Shown: positions 14,082 to 20,273 of the stretch, piece by piece
How positions within the stretch are numbered: the stretch's first letter is position 1
Layout: the number at the start of each line of letters is the position of its first letter
Assembly: GCA_017466455.1 (NCBI GenBank)
Contig: JAFTUD010000027.1
Location: 1 to 21,902 of the forward strand
Length of the DNA stretch: 21,902 nt
Origin: Clostridia bacterium
GTDB taxonomy: Bacteria; Bacillota_A; Clostridia; Oscillospirales; CAG-272
Direction: 5' to 3'
Notes under the pieces: generated by a model
What the model was told of the DNA's origin: nothing
The model's input: only the letters and a program-made list of their open reading frames with translations
Database searches by the model: none
Translations under genes and position numbers: made by a program

Positions 14082-14152
14082 ATTTTATCACATTTGTGTA
14101 GTATTGTCAACACTTTTCAATACTATTATACATAACTTTTGTGTAGTATAAT
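14082..14152. promoter_or_regulatory. Divergent promoters with XRE operator candidates
   Basis: Minus-strand promoter of the membrane protein: -35 TTGACA (14105-14110), 17 nt, -10 TAAAAT (14082-14087). Plus-strand -10 of the XRE gene: TATAAT (14147-14152), with no good -35. The 12-mer TTTGTGTAGTAT occurs twice, exactly 45 bp apart: 14093-14104 fills the spacer of the minus promoter and 14138-14149 overlaps the plus -10. Between them TAGTATTG (14099-14106) and CAATACTA (14118-14125) form a dyad. The layout fits repression of both promoters by the XRE protein. Confidence 0.65.
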
Positions 14153-14193
14153 GATAATAATCACAACAAATTACTTCACAAGGGGGATTTATT

Positions 14194-14496
14194 ATGGACT
14201 GCTTAGAGAGAATACAGGAGCTACTTAACGAGCGTGGCTGGAGCATGTATCAGCTATCACAGCGCGCAGGCATACCGCAGTCTACGCTATCAAATCTTTT
14301 TATACGCTACAACGCCCCCACAATTCCAACGCTTGAAAAGATTTGCTTAGCGCTTGGGATTACGCTTTCGGAGTTTTTCAGAGATACATCAGCTCCTTCA
14401 AGCGATGATGAGCGTATTCTTGCCGAGTGGCACAAGCTCTCTTTCGAGGGGAAGGACGCGCTACTCAAATTACTTTCGGAGATAAACAAAAAGTAG
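14194..14496 (+). CDS. XRE-family helix-turn-helix regulator
   Basis: DNA-binding protein of 100 residues. An N-terminal lambda Cro/CI-type HTH (about 5-62: LNERGWSMYQLSQRAGIPQSTLSNLF... LEKICLALGITLSEFF) is followed by a short helical tail (DDERILAEWHKLSFEGKDALLKLL), probably for dimerisation. AAGGGGG lies 8 nt before ATG. It diverges from a membrane-protein gene and shares an operator-like region with it, so it is a likely local autorepressor. There is no nearby phage or toxin-antitoxin partner. Confidence 0.9.
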   Translation: MDCLERIQELLNERGWSMYQLSQRAGIPQSTLSNLFIRYNAPTIPTLEKICLALGITLSEFFRDTSAPSSDDERILAEWHKLSFEGKDALLKLLSEINKK

Positions 14497-14506
14497 TCTG
14501 AAAAAT

Positions 14507-14535
14507 AAAAATCCAACACAGTGTGTTGGATTTTT
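14507..14535. terminator. Bidirectional terminator
   Basis: Arms AAAAATCCAACAC and GTGTTGGATTTTT form a 13-bp stem around AGT. It lies 10 bp after the XRE stop codon and 4 bp after the stop of the converging lipoprotein gene, and serves both. Confidence 0.92.
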
Positions 14536-14539
14536 TGTT

Positions 14540-16000
14540 TTATGCGTTTACGCTATCGCCACTTGTTGTTCCGTTTGCTCCGTCTGCGCTCGGGTCAAGG
14601 AACTCAACGGTTGAGCCGATGGTTATTCTGATATATCTGATATCCGAGCTACTTATTCTAACCGAGCCCTTTATTGATATTACGCTCTTGATTTGAGTGA
14701 TTTTGTCGCCGTCAAGGGTAAGGGTGATTTCCTGCGTTGCACCGTCATAGCGGTGTGTTCTACCCTGTGCGATGGATTCAATCATTGTTTCGTATTTTTC
14801 GCCATCAACAGCCTTTTGAGTTATTGTATATGTACCGTTATTATTTTTTGCAACTGCGGTTACAAAGGGCTTTAAGAACTGTGCGCTGTTTATAAGGTCG
14901 GCTATGTTTTGCTTTGCTTCCTTATCGGTGATTGATTGACTTGGAATAAAGCCCGAGGGTGTGGTCGTAACTACGCCGTTTTTATAAACCATTTCAAGGT
15001 CTGTTCCGTTCACATCAGCAAGGATTTTATAGAAATAGCCACCGTTTTCAACGCCATATGTCACCTGATCCACCTCAGTAGAGGTGTTTTTTGCGCCACC
15101 GACAATTCCAACCTCTTGAGTAGCGGTTAGCTTGAGCGCACCGTTTTCGCTTTCCTGATGCTCCTCAATTTGTGCCTCAAGGCTATCAATAAGAGCGAAG
15201 CTTTCACTATCTAATTTTATGTACTTATCGGGGTCAATCGTTTCGGTAACGCGCTTTGCGCTGTTAAACTCCGAATAATCGCATACATACGAAATGCTCG
15301 GAGTAAGCTCGCCCTTGTTTTCAAACACGAAGCTGAACTCCTCTTTTGTAACAAGGAAATCCTTGCTCATTGTCAAGGTAAGCTCAATATCATCAATTTC
15401 CGTGTCAAGAAGGTCAAATTTGTCGCTGACAAAGCCGTCAATCGCTCTTTTTGGAAATCCGCCTGCGGTAATGGTCCATGTTCCGTCCTCGTTTTCCTTA
15501 AAATCAAGGTCAACGCACTCGGTTGGGTCAAGCTCGCTTTCGCCCGACTTTTTATCAATGTATTCCTTGAATTTTTCAAAGTCAAATTCGGCGCAAATCT
15601 TGTTTTGGGTCTTGCCATCGTCGTATTTTATGAAGCGAATTCCGTTTCTGTACGCCTCAATAGCGGTTGTTTTCGTGTTGATGTCAAGCTCATCGCATTT
15701 CAGCTCGTTCACTATCTCCTCGTAGTAGTATGGGCTGTTTTCGTGGTCTGATACGATAATAGTGCCATCAATCTTGCCTGTAACGAGCTTTTCGCTGACA
15801 TACATTTTTATGTCGGCAATGGCAACGGACTTGAATGAGTCGAGCGTGTCCATTTCGTCCTTTGCTCTTTCCCAAAGCTCCTCGGCTGTTTCGGGCTTTT
15901 CCGGTGGCTTTGATGTTTCATCATCGTCCCCGCAGGAAACAAAAACGAGCGTAAGAGAAAGAACTAAAAGCATCATAAGTGATACAATTTTAATCTTCAT
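14540..16000 (-). CDS. Large lipoprotein of unknown function (486 aa)
   Basis: Predicted membrane-anchored extracellular lipoprotein. The signal peptide ends in VFVSC, with lipidation at Cys23, then an Asp-rich and Pro-rich linker (GDDDETSKPPEKPETAEE). The mature part seems to hold two similar all-beta halves of about 220 residues, each beginning with a helix (AEELWERAKDEMDTLDSF; LIDSLEAQIEEHQESE), then strands ending in a long amphipathic sheet. This pattern recalls lipid- or ligand-binding lipoproteins of the LppX/LolA-like shape, but that is a guess. AAAGGAG lies 7 nt before ATG. It appears monocistronic. Confidence 0.75.
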   Translation of the reverse strand: MKIKIVSLMMLLVLSLTLVFVSCGDDDETSKPPEKPETAEELWERAKDEMDTLDSFKSVAIADIKMYVSEKLVTGKIDGTIIVSDHENSPYYYEEIVNELKCDELDINTKTTAIEAYRNGIRFIKYDDGKTQNKICAEFDFEKFKEYIDKKSGESELDPTECVDLDFKENEDGTWTITAGGFPKRAIDGFVSDKFDLLDTEIDDIELTLTMSKDFLVTKEEFSFVFENKGELTPSISYVCDYSEFNSAKRVTETIDPDKYIKLDSESFALIDSLEAQIEEHQESENGALKLTATQEVGIVGGAKNTSTEVDQVTYGVENGGYFYKILADVNGTDLEMVYKNGVVTTTPSGFIPSQSITDKEAKQNIADLINSAQFLKPFVTAVAKNNNGTYTITQKAVDGEKYETMIESIAQGRTHRYDGATQEITLTLDGDKITQIKSVISIKGSVRISSSDIRYIRITIGSTVEFLDPSADGANGTTSGDSVNA

Positions 16001-16034
16001 AGTAAATCTCCTTTATTGTTCATATTGTATATCA

Positions 16035-16070
16035 ATTATACCCCCCTCTAAATTTGCGCCACGCAAATTT
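16035..16070 (-). promoter_or_regulatory. Unusual promoter with G6 tract and 9-bp inverted repeat
   Basis: On the minus strand a perfect -10 TATAAT (16035-16040) is preceded directly by GGGGGG (16041-16046) and then by an inverted repeat with arms AAATTTGCG and CGCAAATTT around TGG (16050-16070). No -35 consensus lies at the usual distance; the dyad occupies that place. Transcription probably depends on a protein that binds the dyad. Confidence 0.5.
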
Positions 16071-16098
16071 AATCCACCTTGACAGAATGGAGAGGCGG

Positions 16099-16194
16099 TA
16101 TATCATCAATCCATAGGATTGTATATCATCAGTCATTCATGACTGCATATCCTTGGGGTTGTATCTACTTAATTCTATATTACTTTATATAGAA
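16099..16194. repeat. Hairpin array E (linker TATATCAT) and AT hairpin
   Basis: Linkers TATATCAT (16099-16106 and 16122-16129) alternate with CAATCC/GGATTG (16107-16121) and CAGTCAT/ATGACTG (16130-16145). The linker is the reverse complement of ATGATATA in array C. A separate 8-bp hairpin TTCTATAT/ATATAGAA lies at 16173-16194, and a GGCGGT/ACCGCC hairpin at 16248-16263. No gene is credible between 16071 and 16360. Confidence 0.75.
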
Positions 16195-16323
16195 AATCAA
16201 GGGGTTTGGGATAAAAAAGTTAGTTTTTGGGACAAGCAACCGAGGCAGGCGGTGCGGACCGCCAACCAATTTCCGCCTTTGTTTAGTACAAGCTGTTTCC
16301 ATTCGCTACGAAGCAATATTCTT

Positions 16324-16358
16324 CATTCCGCATTCCGAATTCCGCACTCCGAATTCTG
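16324..16358. repeat. Heptanucleotide tandem repeat at the DUF1810 stop codon
   Basis: Five consecutive 7-bp units: CATTCCG, CATTCCG, AATTCCG, CACTCCG, AATTCTG, followed by a degraded AATTACA that includes the stop codon of the DUF1810 gene. Seven is not a multiple of three, and the repeat lies outside the frame except at its very end. Confidence 0.8.
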
Positions 16359-16360
16359 AA

Positions 16361-16807
16361 TTACACTATCAGCTCTAAGGTTCTTTGGCAGGGTCGGGAG
16401 TGGTAATATCTTTTCAAGACATCAACAAAAAGCTCATTATCATCGGTCGCGTTTGCGAACAGGGTCATTGAGGATTGTAGCTTCAAATCATCAATTCTTC
16501 CCATTATCATTTCGGGGTCAGAGTGGCGCTCATCATTTGGAAGGTCAAGAAGCGCCCTTGTGATTTTCATAAGATTTTGCCGTAAATAGTCGTTTTTCAG
16601 ATACTCCCTTGCTTCTTCAAGGCAGGTAATACCATAAAAAAGTGCAGTTTCGCTATATCCGAGCTCCTTTAATTGTGGGAAGATAAACCACATCCAATGC
16701 CCTCTTTTTCTACCGCTTGAAATTTCCGCGTAAGCACTGTCAAAGAATTGCTCCTGCGCCTTGACAAAGCGATTGAGGTTATATTTATCATTACATTTAT
16801 TGTCCAT
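16361..16807 (-). CDS. DUF1810 family protein
   Basis: A 148-residue cytosolic protein of the DUF1810 family, matching over its whole length: NLNRFVKAQ (10-18), GRKRGHWMWFIFPQL (32-46), YGITCLEEAREYL (58-70), and DDLKLQSSMTLF (106-117). The family is widespread but has no agreed function. The start at 16807 is preferred because AGGGTG lies 6 nt before that ATG; a GTG three codons earlier lies within this site. It follows the phosphoesterase gene by 18 nt and is the last gene of the GH31 operon. Confidence 0.87.
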   Translation of the reverse strand: MDNKCNDKYNLNRFVKAQEQFFDSAYAEISSGRKRGHWMWFIFPQLKELGYSETALFYGITCLEEAREYLKNDYLRQNLMKITRALLDLPNDERHSDPEMIMGRIDDLKLQSSMTLFANATDDNELFVDVLKRYYHSRPCQRTLELIV

Positions 16808-16825
16808 TTTGCTCACCCTGTTTCG

Positions 16826-17509
16826 TTATTCAAGCGGAATTATATCAAAAAGCACGCATCTTAGCTTGTCGGTAAATTCCTTATCTATATGGTAATGGCC
16901 GAAGAACCATTTTTTATAATTGACCTCGTACATTACCCAGTCAAGAAAGTTCAAAAGCGCTCTTTCATGCTCATCGGGAGCTTGCCTTAGATAATACTCA
17001 ACAACAGTCCTTGGCGCACCGTGCGTTATCACATAATCGACACACATACCCGCCTTTTTCAGATTTTTACGCGCCTGCTCATATTCGCTCTCGCTTGGAA
17101 GCTCCTCTTGCCAATAGGTTTTGCCAAGCGTTCTCGACGCTCTGTCGTGGCTAAGCTCTCCGCCCATTACGAAGAAGCTCTTGCCCTCTATTTCATAGAT
17201 TTGACCGCGCATCAGGTGTATAACATTTTCGCATACGCGGTGAATTTTTCCGCCGTGCCACATTTCAACGGGCAGGCTGTTCAGCTCCGCGTGGTTTTCG
17301 TGGTTGCCGTCGCAAAAGAGGATTGTATAGGGCTTTTCACGGGATATTTTGCTAAGTCGCGCCCTTTCCTCGGGGGTGTTCAGAAAGACATAGGAAAAAT
17401 CACCGCAAACGATAAGGTAATCGCCCTTGCCTATTTCCCACTCGCCGACTCTTTGCGCCTCGGTGAAGGCGTTTTCCTCACCGTGTGTGTCGCCTGTTAC
17501 ATAAATCAT
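16826..17509 (-). CDS. Calcineurin-like metallophosphoesterase
   Basis: Predicted cytosolic dimetal phosphoesterase, 227 residues. The full ligand set of the fold is visible: GDTHG (Asp7, His9), CGDFS (Asp37), GNHEN (Asn69, His70), THG (His163) and GHYH (His205, His207). The substrate cannot be told; members act on nucleotides, protein phosphates or nucleic acids. Its ATG overlaps the GH31 stop by one base (TAATG), so the two are translationally coupled. Confidence 0.9.
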   Translation of the reverse strand: MIYVTGDTHGEENAFTEAQRVGEWEIGKGDYLIVCGDFSYVFLNTPEERARLSKISREKPYTILFCDGNHENHAELNSLPVEMWHGGKIHRVCENVIHLMRGQIYEIEGKSFFVMGGELSHDRASRTLGKTYWQEELPSESEYEQARKNLKKAGMCVDYVITHGAPRTVVEYYLRQAPDEHERALLNFLDWVMYEVNYKKWFFGHYHIDKEFTDKLRCVLFDIIPLE

Positions 17510-19491
17510 TAGTATCTAAGCGTCCTGTAATCAAGGTCGCCCCCCTCTTTTACAAACAGTGGGATTTCATCAAGCTCGGCATGCACGGTAAGGGTCGTTC
17601 CGCCCTCGTATTTTTTGCCGTCCTTTACGCAAATCCACGCACAGCCCCTTGGCAAATAGACCTCACGCTCGGTCGCGCCCTCATAGGAAATAGGAGCGAC
17701 AAGCACGGAGCTGCCGAAGATATATTCGTCCTCGATTTTCCACGCATCGGGATCTGACGGGAAGTCATAAAGGAGTGGGCGCATAGGCGGTGTGCCTACC
17801 TCGCTTGCCCTGTCCATTGCGGATTTTATGTAGGGCTTTAATCTTTCACGAAGGGCGATAAGTCGCTTGAAAATACCGAAGGCTGTGTCGCCGTAGCTCC
17901 AAATTTCGTTATCTCCGCCCGTGTAGCATTGACCGCCACCGCCGAGTGTTTCGTCAGCGGGGATATAGGGTGCTTGATAGCCGTGCATTCTAAGAACGGG
18001 ACAAAATGTCGCGTACTCAAACCATCTTATGGTAAGCTCCTGATATTTCGGGTCGCTCGGGTCGCCGTAATCAAATCCGCCGATGTCGGTTGTCCACCAC
18101 GGAATGCCCGACATTGCCATATTGAGTCCTGCTCTGATTTGACATCTGAACGCCTCATAGGTTGGCATAATGTCGCCACTCCAAACGAGCGCGCCGTATC
18201 TTTGGCTTCCTGCCCACGCACAGCGCACAAGGGTGATTATTTCGCTCTCGCCAACGCTCTTTAAGCCCTCATAGAAGCCCTGCGCATAGCGCAAGGGGTA
18301 GATATTTCCGACCTCGGAGCAAAGACCCTCGTAATATCTGTGATTGTCGTAGTCGTAGAGCATATATTCGGGCTCTGCCTCATCAAGCCAAAAGAGCCTT
18401 ACGCCCTTGTCGTAGTAATTTTTCCTTGCGACATCCCAAACGAAGGCGCGCGCATCGGGGTTTGTTGCGTCGTAGAACACGCCAGGGTGTATAAATTCGG
18501 TGTGGTTTGACGGTCCTCTGTCGTTGCGAATGAGATATCCGCGCTCGAGCATTTGCTTGTAATTCTCGCTCTTAAATTCAATGGTCGGCCATACGGAAAC
18601 CATAAGCTCCGTGCCCATTTCCTTAAGCTCGGCGGTCATTTTCTCGGGGTCCTGCCAATAATCGTAATCAAAGCGGAAGTCGCCCTGATGCGGCCAATGG
18701 AAGAAGTCGCACACGATAACGGATAGCGGTACGCCGATTTCCTTATATTTTCTTGCGACGGAAAGAAGCTCATCCTGTGTGCGGTAGCGAAGCTTTGACT
18801 GCCAAAGTCCCATTACCCATTCGGGCATTTTTGGGGGCATACCCGTGTCGTGCATATATTCCTCTAAGATTTCAGAGGGTGTGTCGCCCGCTATTATGAG
18901 ATAGTCAAGGCAGTCGCACGCCTCGGCTTTGAATTGCGTGATGTTTTTACTGAAGCTTACCTCTCCAACCGCGGGTATATTCCATAAAAAGCCGTAGCCA
19001 AGGCTTGAAATGTAGAACGGCACGCTCGCCTGTGAATTCCTGTGCGAAAGCTCAAGGGTGGATCCCTTCAAATCAAGGAACTGTTGCTGATATTGACCCA
19101 TACCGAAGATTTTCTCGCCCTCGTTTGCCTCAAAGCTCATTGTAAGCTCGTGCTTTCCGTTGAGGCGCGGACGGAAAAACCTCGCCTTGCGCCATAGGGG
19201 AACGAGCCTTAACGCCTCGGAAATAAGAGGCTCGTTTTTGTCGTTGAAAAATGAAATTTTGCCGTTTTTATCAATATGGGCGCTCGCCTTTCCGTTTTTG
19301 ATGCTACCCGTATCGCCATCTATTTGGATTTGCGCGACAGGTGCTTCGCCTTCAAGAAGCGCGCCCATTTTGTCGCAAATTTTTCCGTTCGGTGAGCATC
19401 TTACCCTAAGACCGTTCTTTCCCCACGGCTCAATTTTCACAATCTCGCTGTTAAAAAAGTAAATCAGCGCTCCGCCTTGCTCGTATATCAT
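17509..19491 (-). CDS. Glycoside hydrolase family 31 (alpha-xylosidase or alpha-glucosidase type)
   Basis: Retaining exo-alpha-glycosidase of 660 residues. An N-terminal beta-sandwich (about 1-215) precedes the (beta/alpha)8 barrel. The nucleophile is Asp370 in LFWLDEAEPE and the probable acid/base is Asp440 in VWSGDI. Other conserved barrel segments are LSVIVCDFFHW (256-266) and GIPWWTTDIGGFDYG (462-476). The form WLDEAEPE resembles bacterial alpha-xylosidases more than classic alpha-glucosidases, but the substrate is not certain. No signal peptide, so it acts on imported oligosaccharides. AAGGAG lies 9 nt before ATG. First gene of an operon with a phosphoesterase and a DUF1810 gene; no sugar transporter is within view. 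Confidence 0.92.
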   Translation of the reverse strand: MIYEQGGALIYFFNSEIVKIEPWGKNGLRVRCSPNGKICDKMGALLEGEAPVAQIQIDGDTGSIKNGKASAHIDKNGKISFFNDKNEPLISEALRLVPLWRKARFFRPRLNGKHELTMSFEANEGEKIFGMGQYQQQFLDLKGSTLELSHRNSQASVPFYISSLGYGFLWNIPAVGEVSFSKNITQFKAEACDCLDYLIIAGDTPSEILEEYMHDTGMPPKMPEWVMGLWQSKLRYRTQDELLSVARKYKEIGVPLSVIVCDFFHWPHQGDFRFDYDYWQDPEKMTAELKEMGTELMVSVWPTIEFKSENYKQMLERGYLIRNDRGPSNHTEFIHPGVFYDATNPDARAFVWDVARKNYYDKGVRLFWLDEAEPEYMLYDYDNHRYYEGLCSEVGNIYPLRYAQGFYEGLKSVGESEIITLVRCAWAGSQRYGALVWSGDIMPTYEAFRCQIRAGLNMAMSGIPWWTTDIGGFDYGDPSDPKYQELTIRWFEYATFCPVLRMHGYQAPYIPADETLGGGGQCYTGGDNEIWSYGDTAFGIFKRLIALRERLKPYIKSAMDRASEVGTPPMRPLLYDFPSDPDAWKIEDEYIFGSSVLVAPISYEGATEREVYLPRGCAWICVKDGKKYEGGTTLTVHAELDEIPLFVKEGGDLDYRTLRY

Positions 19492-19534
19492 ATAAAATAA
19501 CTCCTTTAGCTCATCGTATTTTCTTGATACTATT

Positions 19535-19563
19535 AGTTTATCACAAGCAACAGGTCAAGTCAA
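19535..19563 (-). promoter_or_regulatory. Promoter of the GH31 operon
   Basis: On the minus strand: -35 TTGACT (19558-19563), 17 nt, -10 TAAACT (19535-19540). A second register five bases on (TTGACC, 17 nt, TAATAG) is weaker. The leader is about 40 nt. Confidence 0.55.
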
Positions 19564-19610
19564 GTTTTATTAAGCAGTTAGCTAAAAATGTTTTGACCCT
19601 TTGCCTCGGC

Positions 19611-19667
19611 TTCACTTTTGCTTTGGCAAAACTATTCGCAAGAATAGGTAGGTTAGGTTCTTCTATG
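19611..19667. repeat. Dispersed 57-bp two-hairpin repeat, copy 2
   Basis: Inverted copy of the block at 45-101 (53 of 57 identical). It holds TTTTGC/GCAAAA and TATTC/GAATA (19633-19646) around a GCAA loop. The second stem differs from the other copy by a compensatory pair change. Confidence 0.75.
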
Positions 19668-19746
19668 CAACGCCACGGGCGTTGATGAGATACAAGGCTT
19701 TGCCTTGATGAGATATGATATACACTCCTTCCGTGGGGAAGGAGTG
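19668..19746. repeat. Hairpin array F (linker ATGAGATA)
   Basis: Linkers ATGAGATA (19685-19692 and 19708-19715) alternate with CAACGCC/GGCGTTG (19668-19684), CAAGGC/GCCTTG (19693-19707) and, after an extra TGATATA, a 10-bp stem CACTCCTTCC/GGAAGGAGTG (19723-19746). Apart from a longer outer pair the last stem is the same as the hairpin at 6861-6884. It lies between two divergent genes. Confidence 0.8.
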
Positions 19747-19779
19747 ATAGAAGGGGATAGTGAAATGAGTGCAGATACC

Positions 19780-19814
19780 GTAATTCTTGAAAACTTGTTT
19801 TCACTTAGAATTAC
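19780..19814. other. Bulged 14-bp hairpin
   Basis: GTAATTCT and AGAATTAC enclose TGAAAA/TTTTCA with a CTTG loop and a 3-nt bulge (CTT). It is followed at about 19822-19839 by GCGAC/GTCGC. Neither has a terminator tail. Part of the structured noncoding stretch upstream of BspA-like gene 2. Confidence 0.5.
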
Positions 19815-19865
19815 CTATGCACGCGACCGAAGGGAGTCGCAAGGCTTGAACGCGTAGTCGTCATA

Positions 19866-19988
19866 GGGGTTCCCCGAAACGAATGAAATGAGTTTTGGGG
19901 GTTCTCGTCATCGTACTTTGTACGACAGTACGAGTGGTCGCCCCGCTTCGGGGTTCCCCAAAATGAACGAAGTGAGTTTAGGGGGTTC
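19866..19988. repeat. Two direct copies of a 39-bp GGGGTTCCCC hairpin repeat
   Basis: Copies at 19866-19904 and 19950-19988 differ at 5 of 39 positions. Each begins GGGGTTCCCC and folds as CCCC, AAA, tandem GA/GA, two pairs and a GAA triloop. One difference pair (T-A to C-G next to the loop) is compensatory and another turns C-G into T-G. Between the copies lie CGTAC/GTACG (19912-19924) and CCCCG/CGGGG (19941-19953). No gene is credible here. Confidence 0.75.
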
Positions 19989-20015
19989 GCGAAATAACAA
20001 ACACGATGAAAAGAA

Positions 20016-20042
20016 GAGATTTTGCACAAGGTGCAAAATCTC
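20016..20042. other. Perfect 12-bp hairpin with TTTTGCAC/GTGCAAAA core
   Basis: Arms GAGATTTTGCAC and GTGCAAAATCTC around AAG. The TTGCAC core is shared with the half sites of the BspA-like promoter cassette about 90 bp downstream. No U-run, so a terminator role is unlikely. Nothing was recognised between 20043 and 20133. Confidence 0.6.
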
Positions 20043-20133
20043 AACCTTCATTCTTCTATAAAATCTTTGTTTTCGTAGTTGTTGCCTTAAAGATGTGTTT
20101 GTTTTTGTTCTGTGCCATTGCAACAGCCCCTAT

Positions 20134-20185
20134 TTTTTGTGCAAGTTGCACAAAAATGATTGCCCCCCCCCCTGTTTTTGTGCAA
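20134..20185 (+). promoter_or_regulatory. TTGCACAAAAA dyad with C10 tract upstream of BspA-like gene 2
   Basis: Half site R1 TTTTTGTGCAA (20134-20144), one base, R2 TTGCACAAAAA (20146-20156), six bases, a run of ten C (20163-20172), two bases, R3 TTTTTGTGCAA (20175-20185), then the -35 box six bases on. The tract ends 19 bp from the -35 box. Elements and order match those before BspA-like gene 1, though the tract reads G there. Confidence 0.68.
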
Positions 20186-20191
20186 AATGTC

Positions 20192-20220
20192 TTGACTAAT
20201 GCGGGTGTATATGATATTAT
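20192..20220 (+). promoter_or_regulatory. Promoter of BspA-like gene 2
   Basis: -35 TTGACT (20192-20197), a 17-nt spacer, -10 TATTAT (20215-20220). The leader is about 47 nt and carries GAGGAAG as ribosome binding site. Confidence 0.78.
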
Positions 20221-20273
20221 ATGAGCAGATAAATATTTTTACATATTAAAAATTTTATGAGAGGAAGATTAAG

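Noticed and set aside
16153..16359. 68-codon plus-strand frame
   Set aside because: It consists of intergenic repeat DNA and ends in the heptamer repeat; no ribosome binding site is evident.
19541..20224. Several short frames between GH31 and BspA-like gene 2
   Set aside because: All translate hairpin repeats or the promoter cassette, and none has a start signal.
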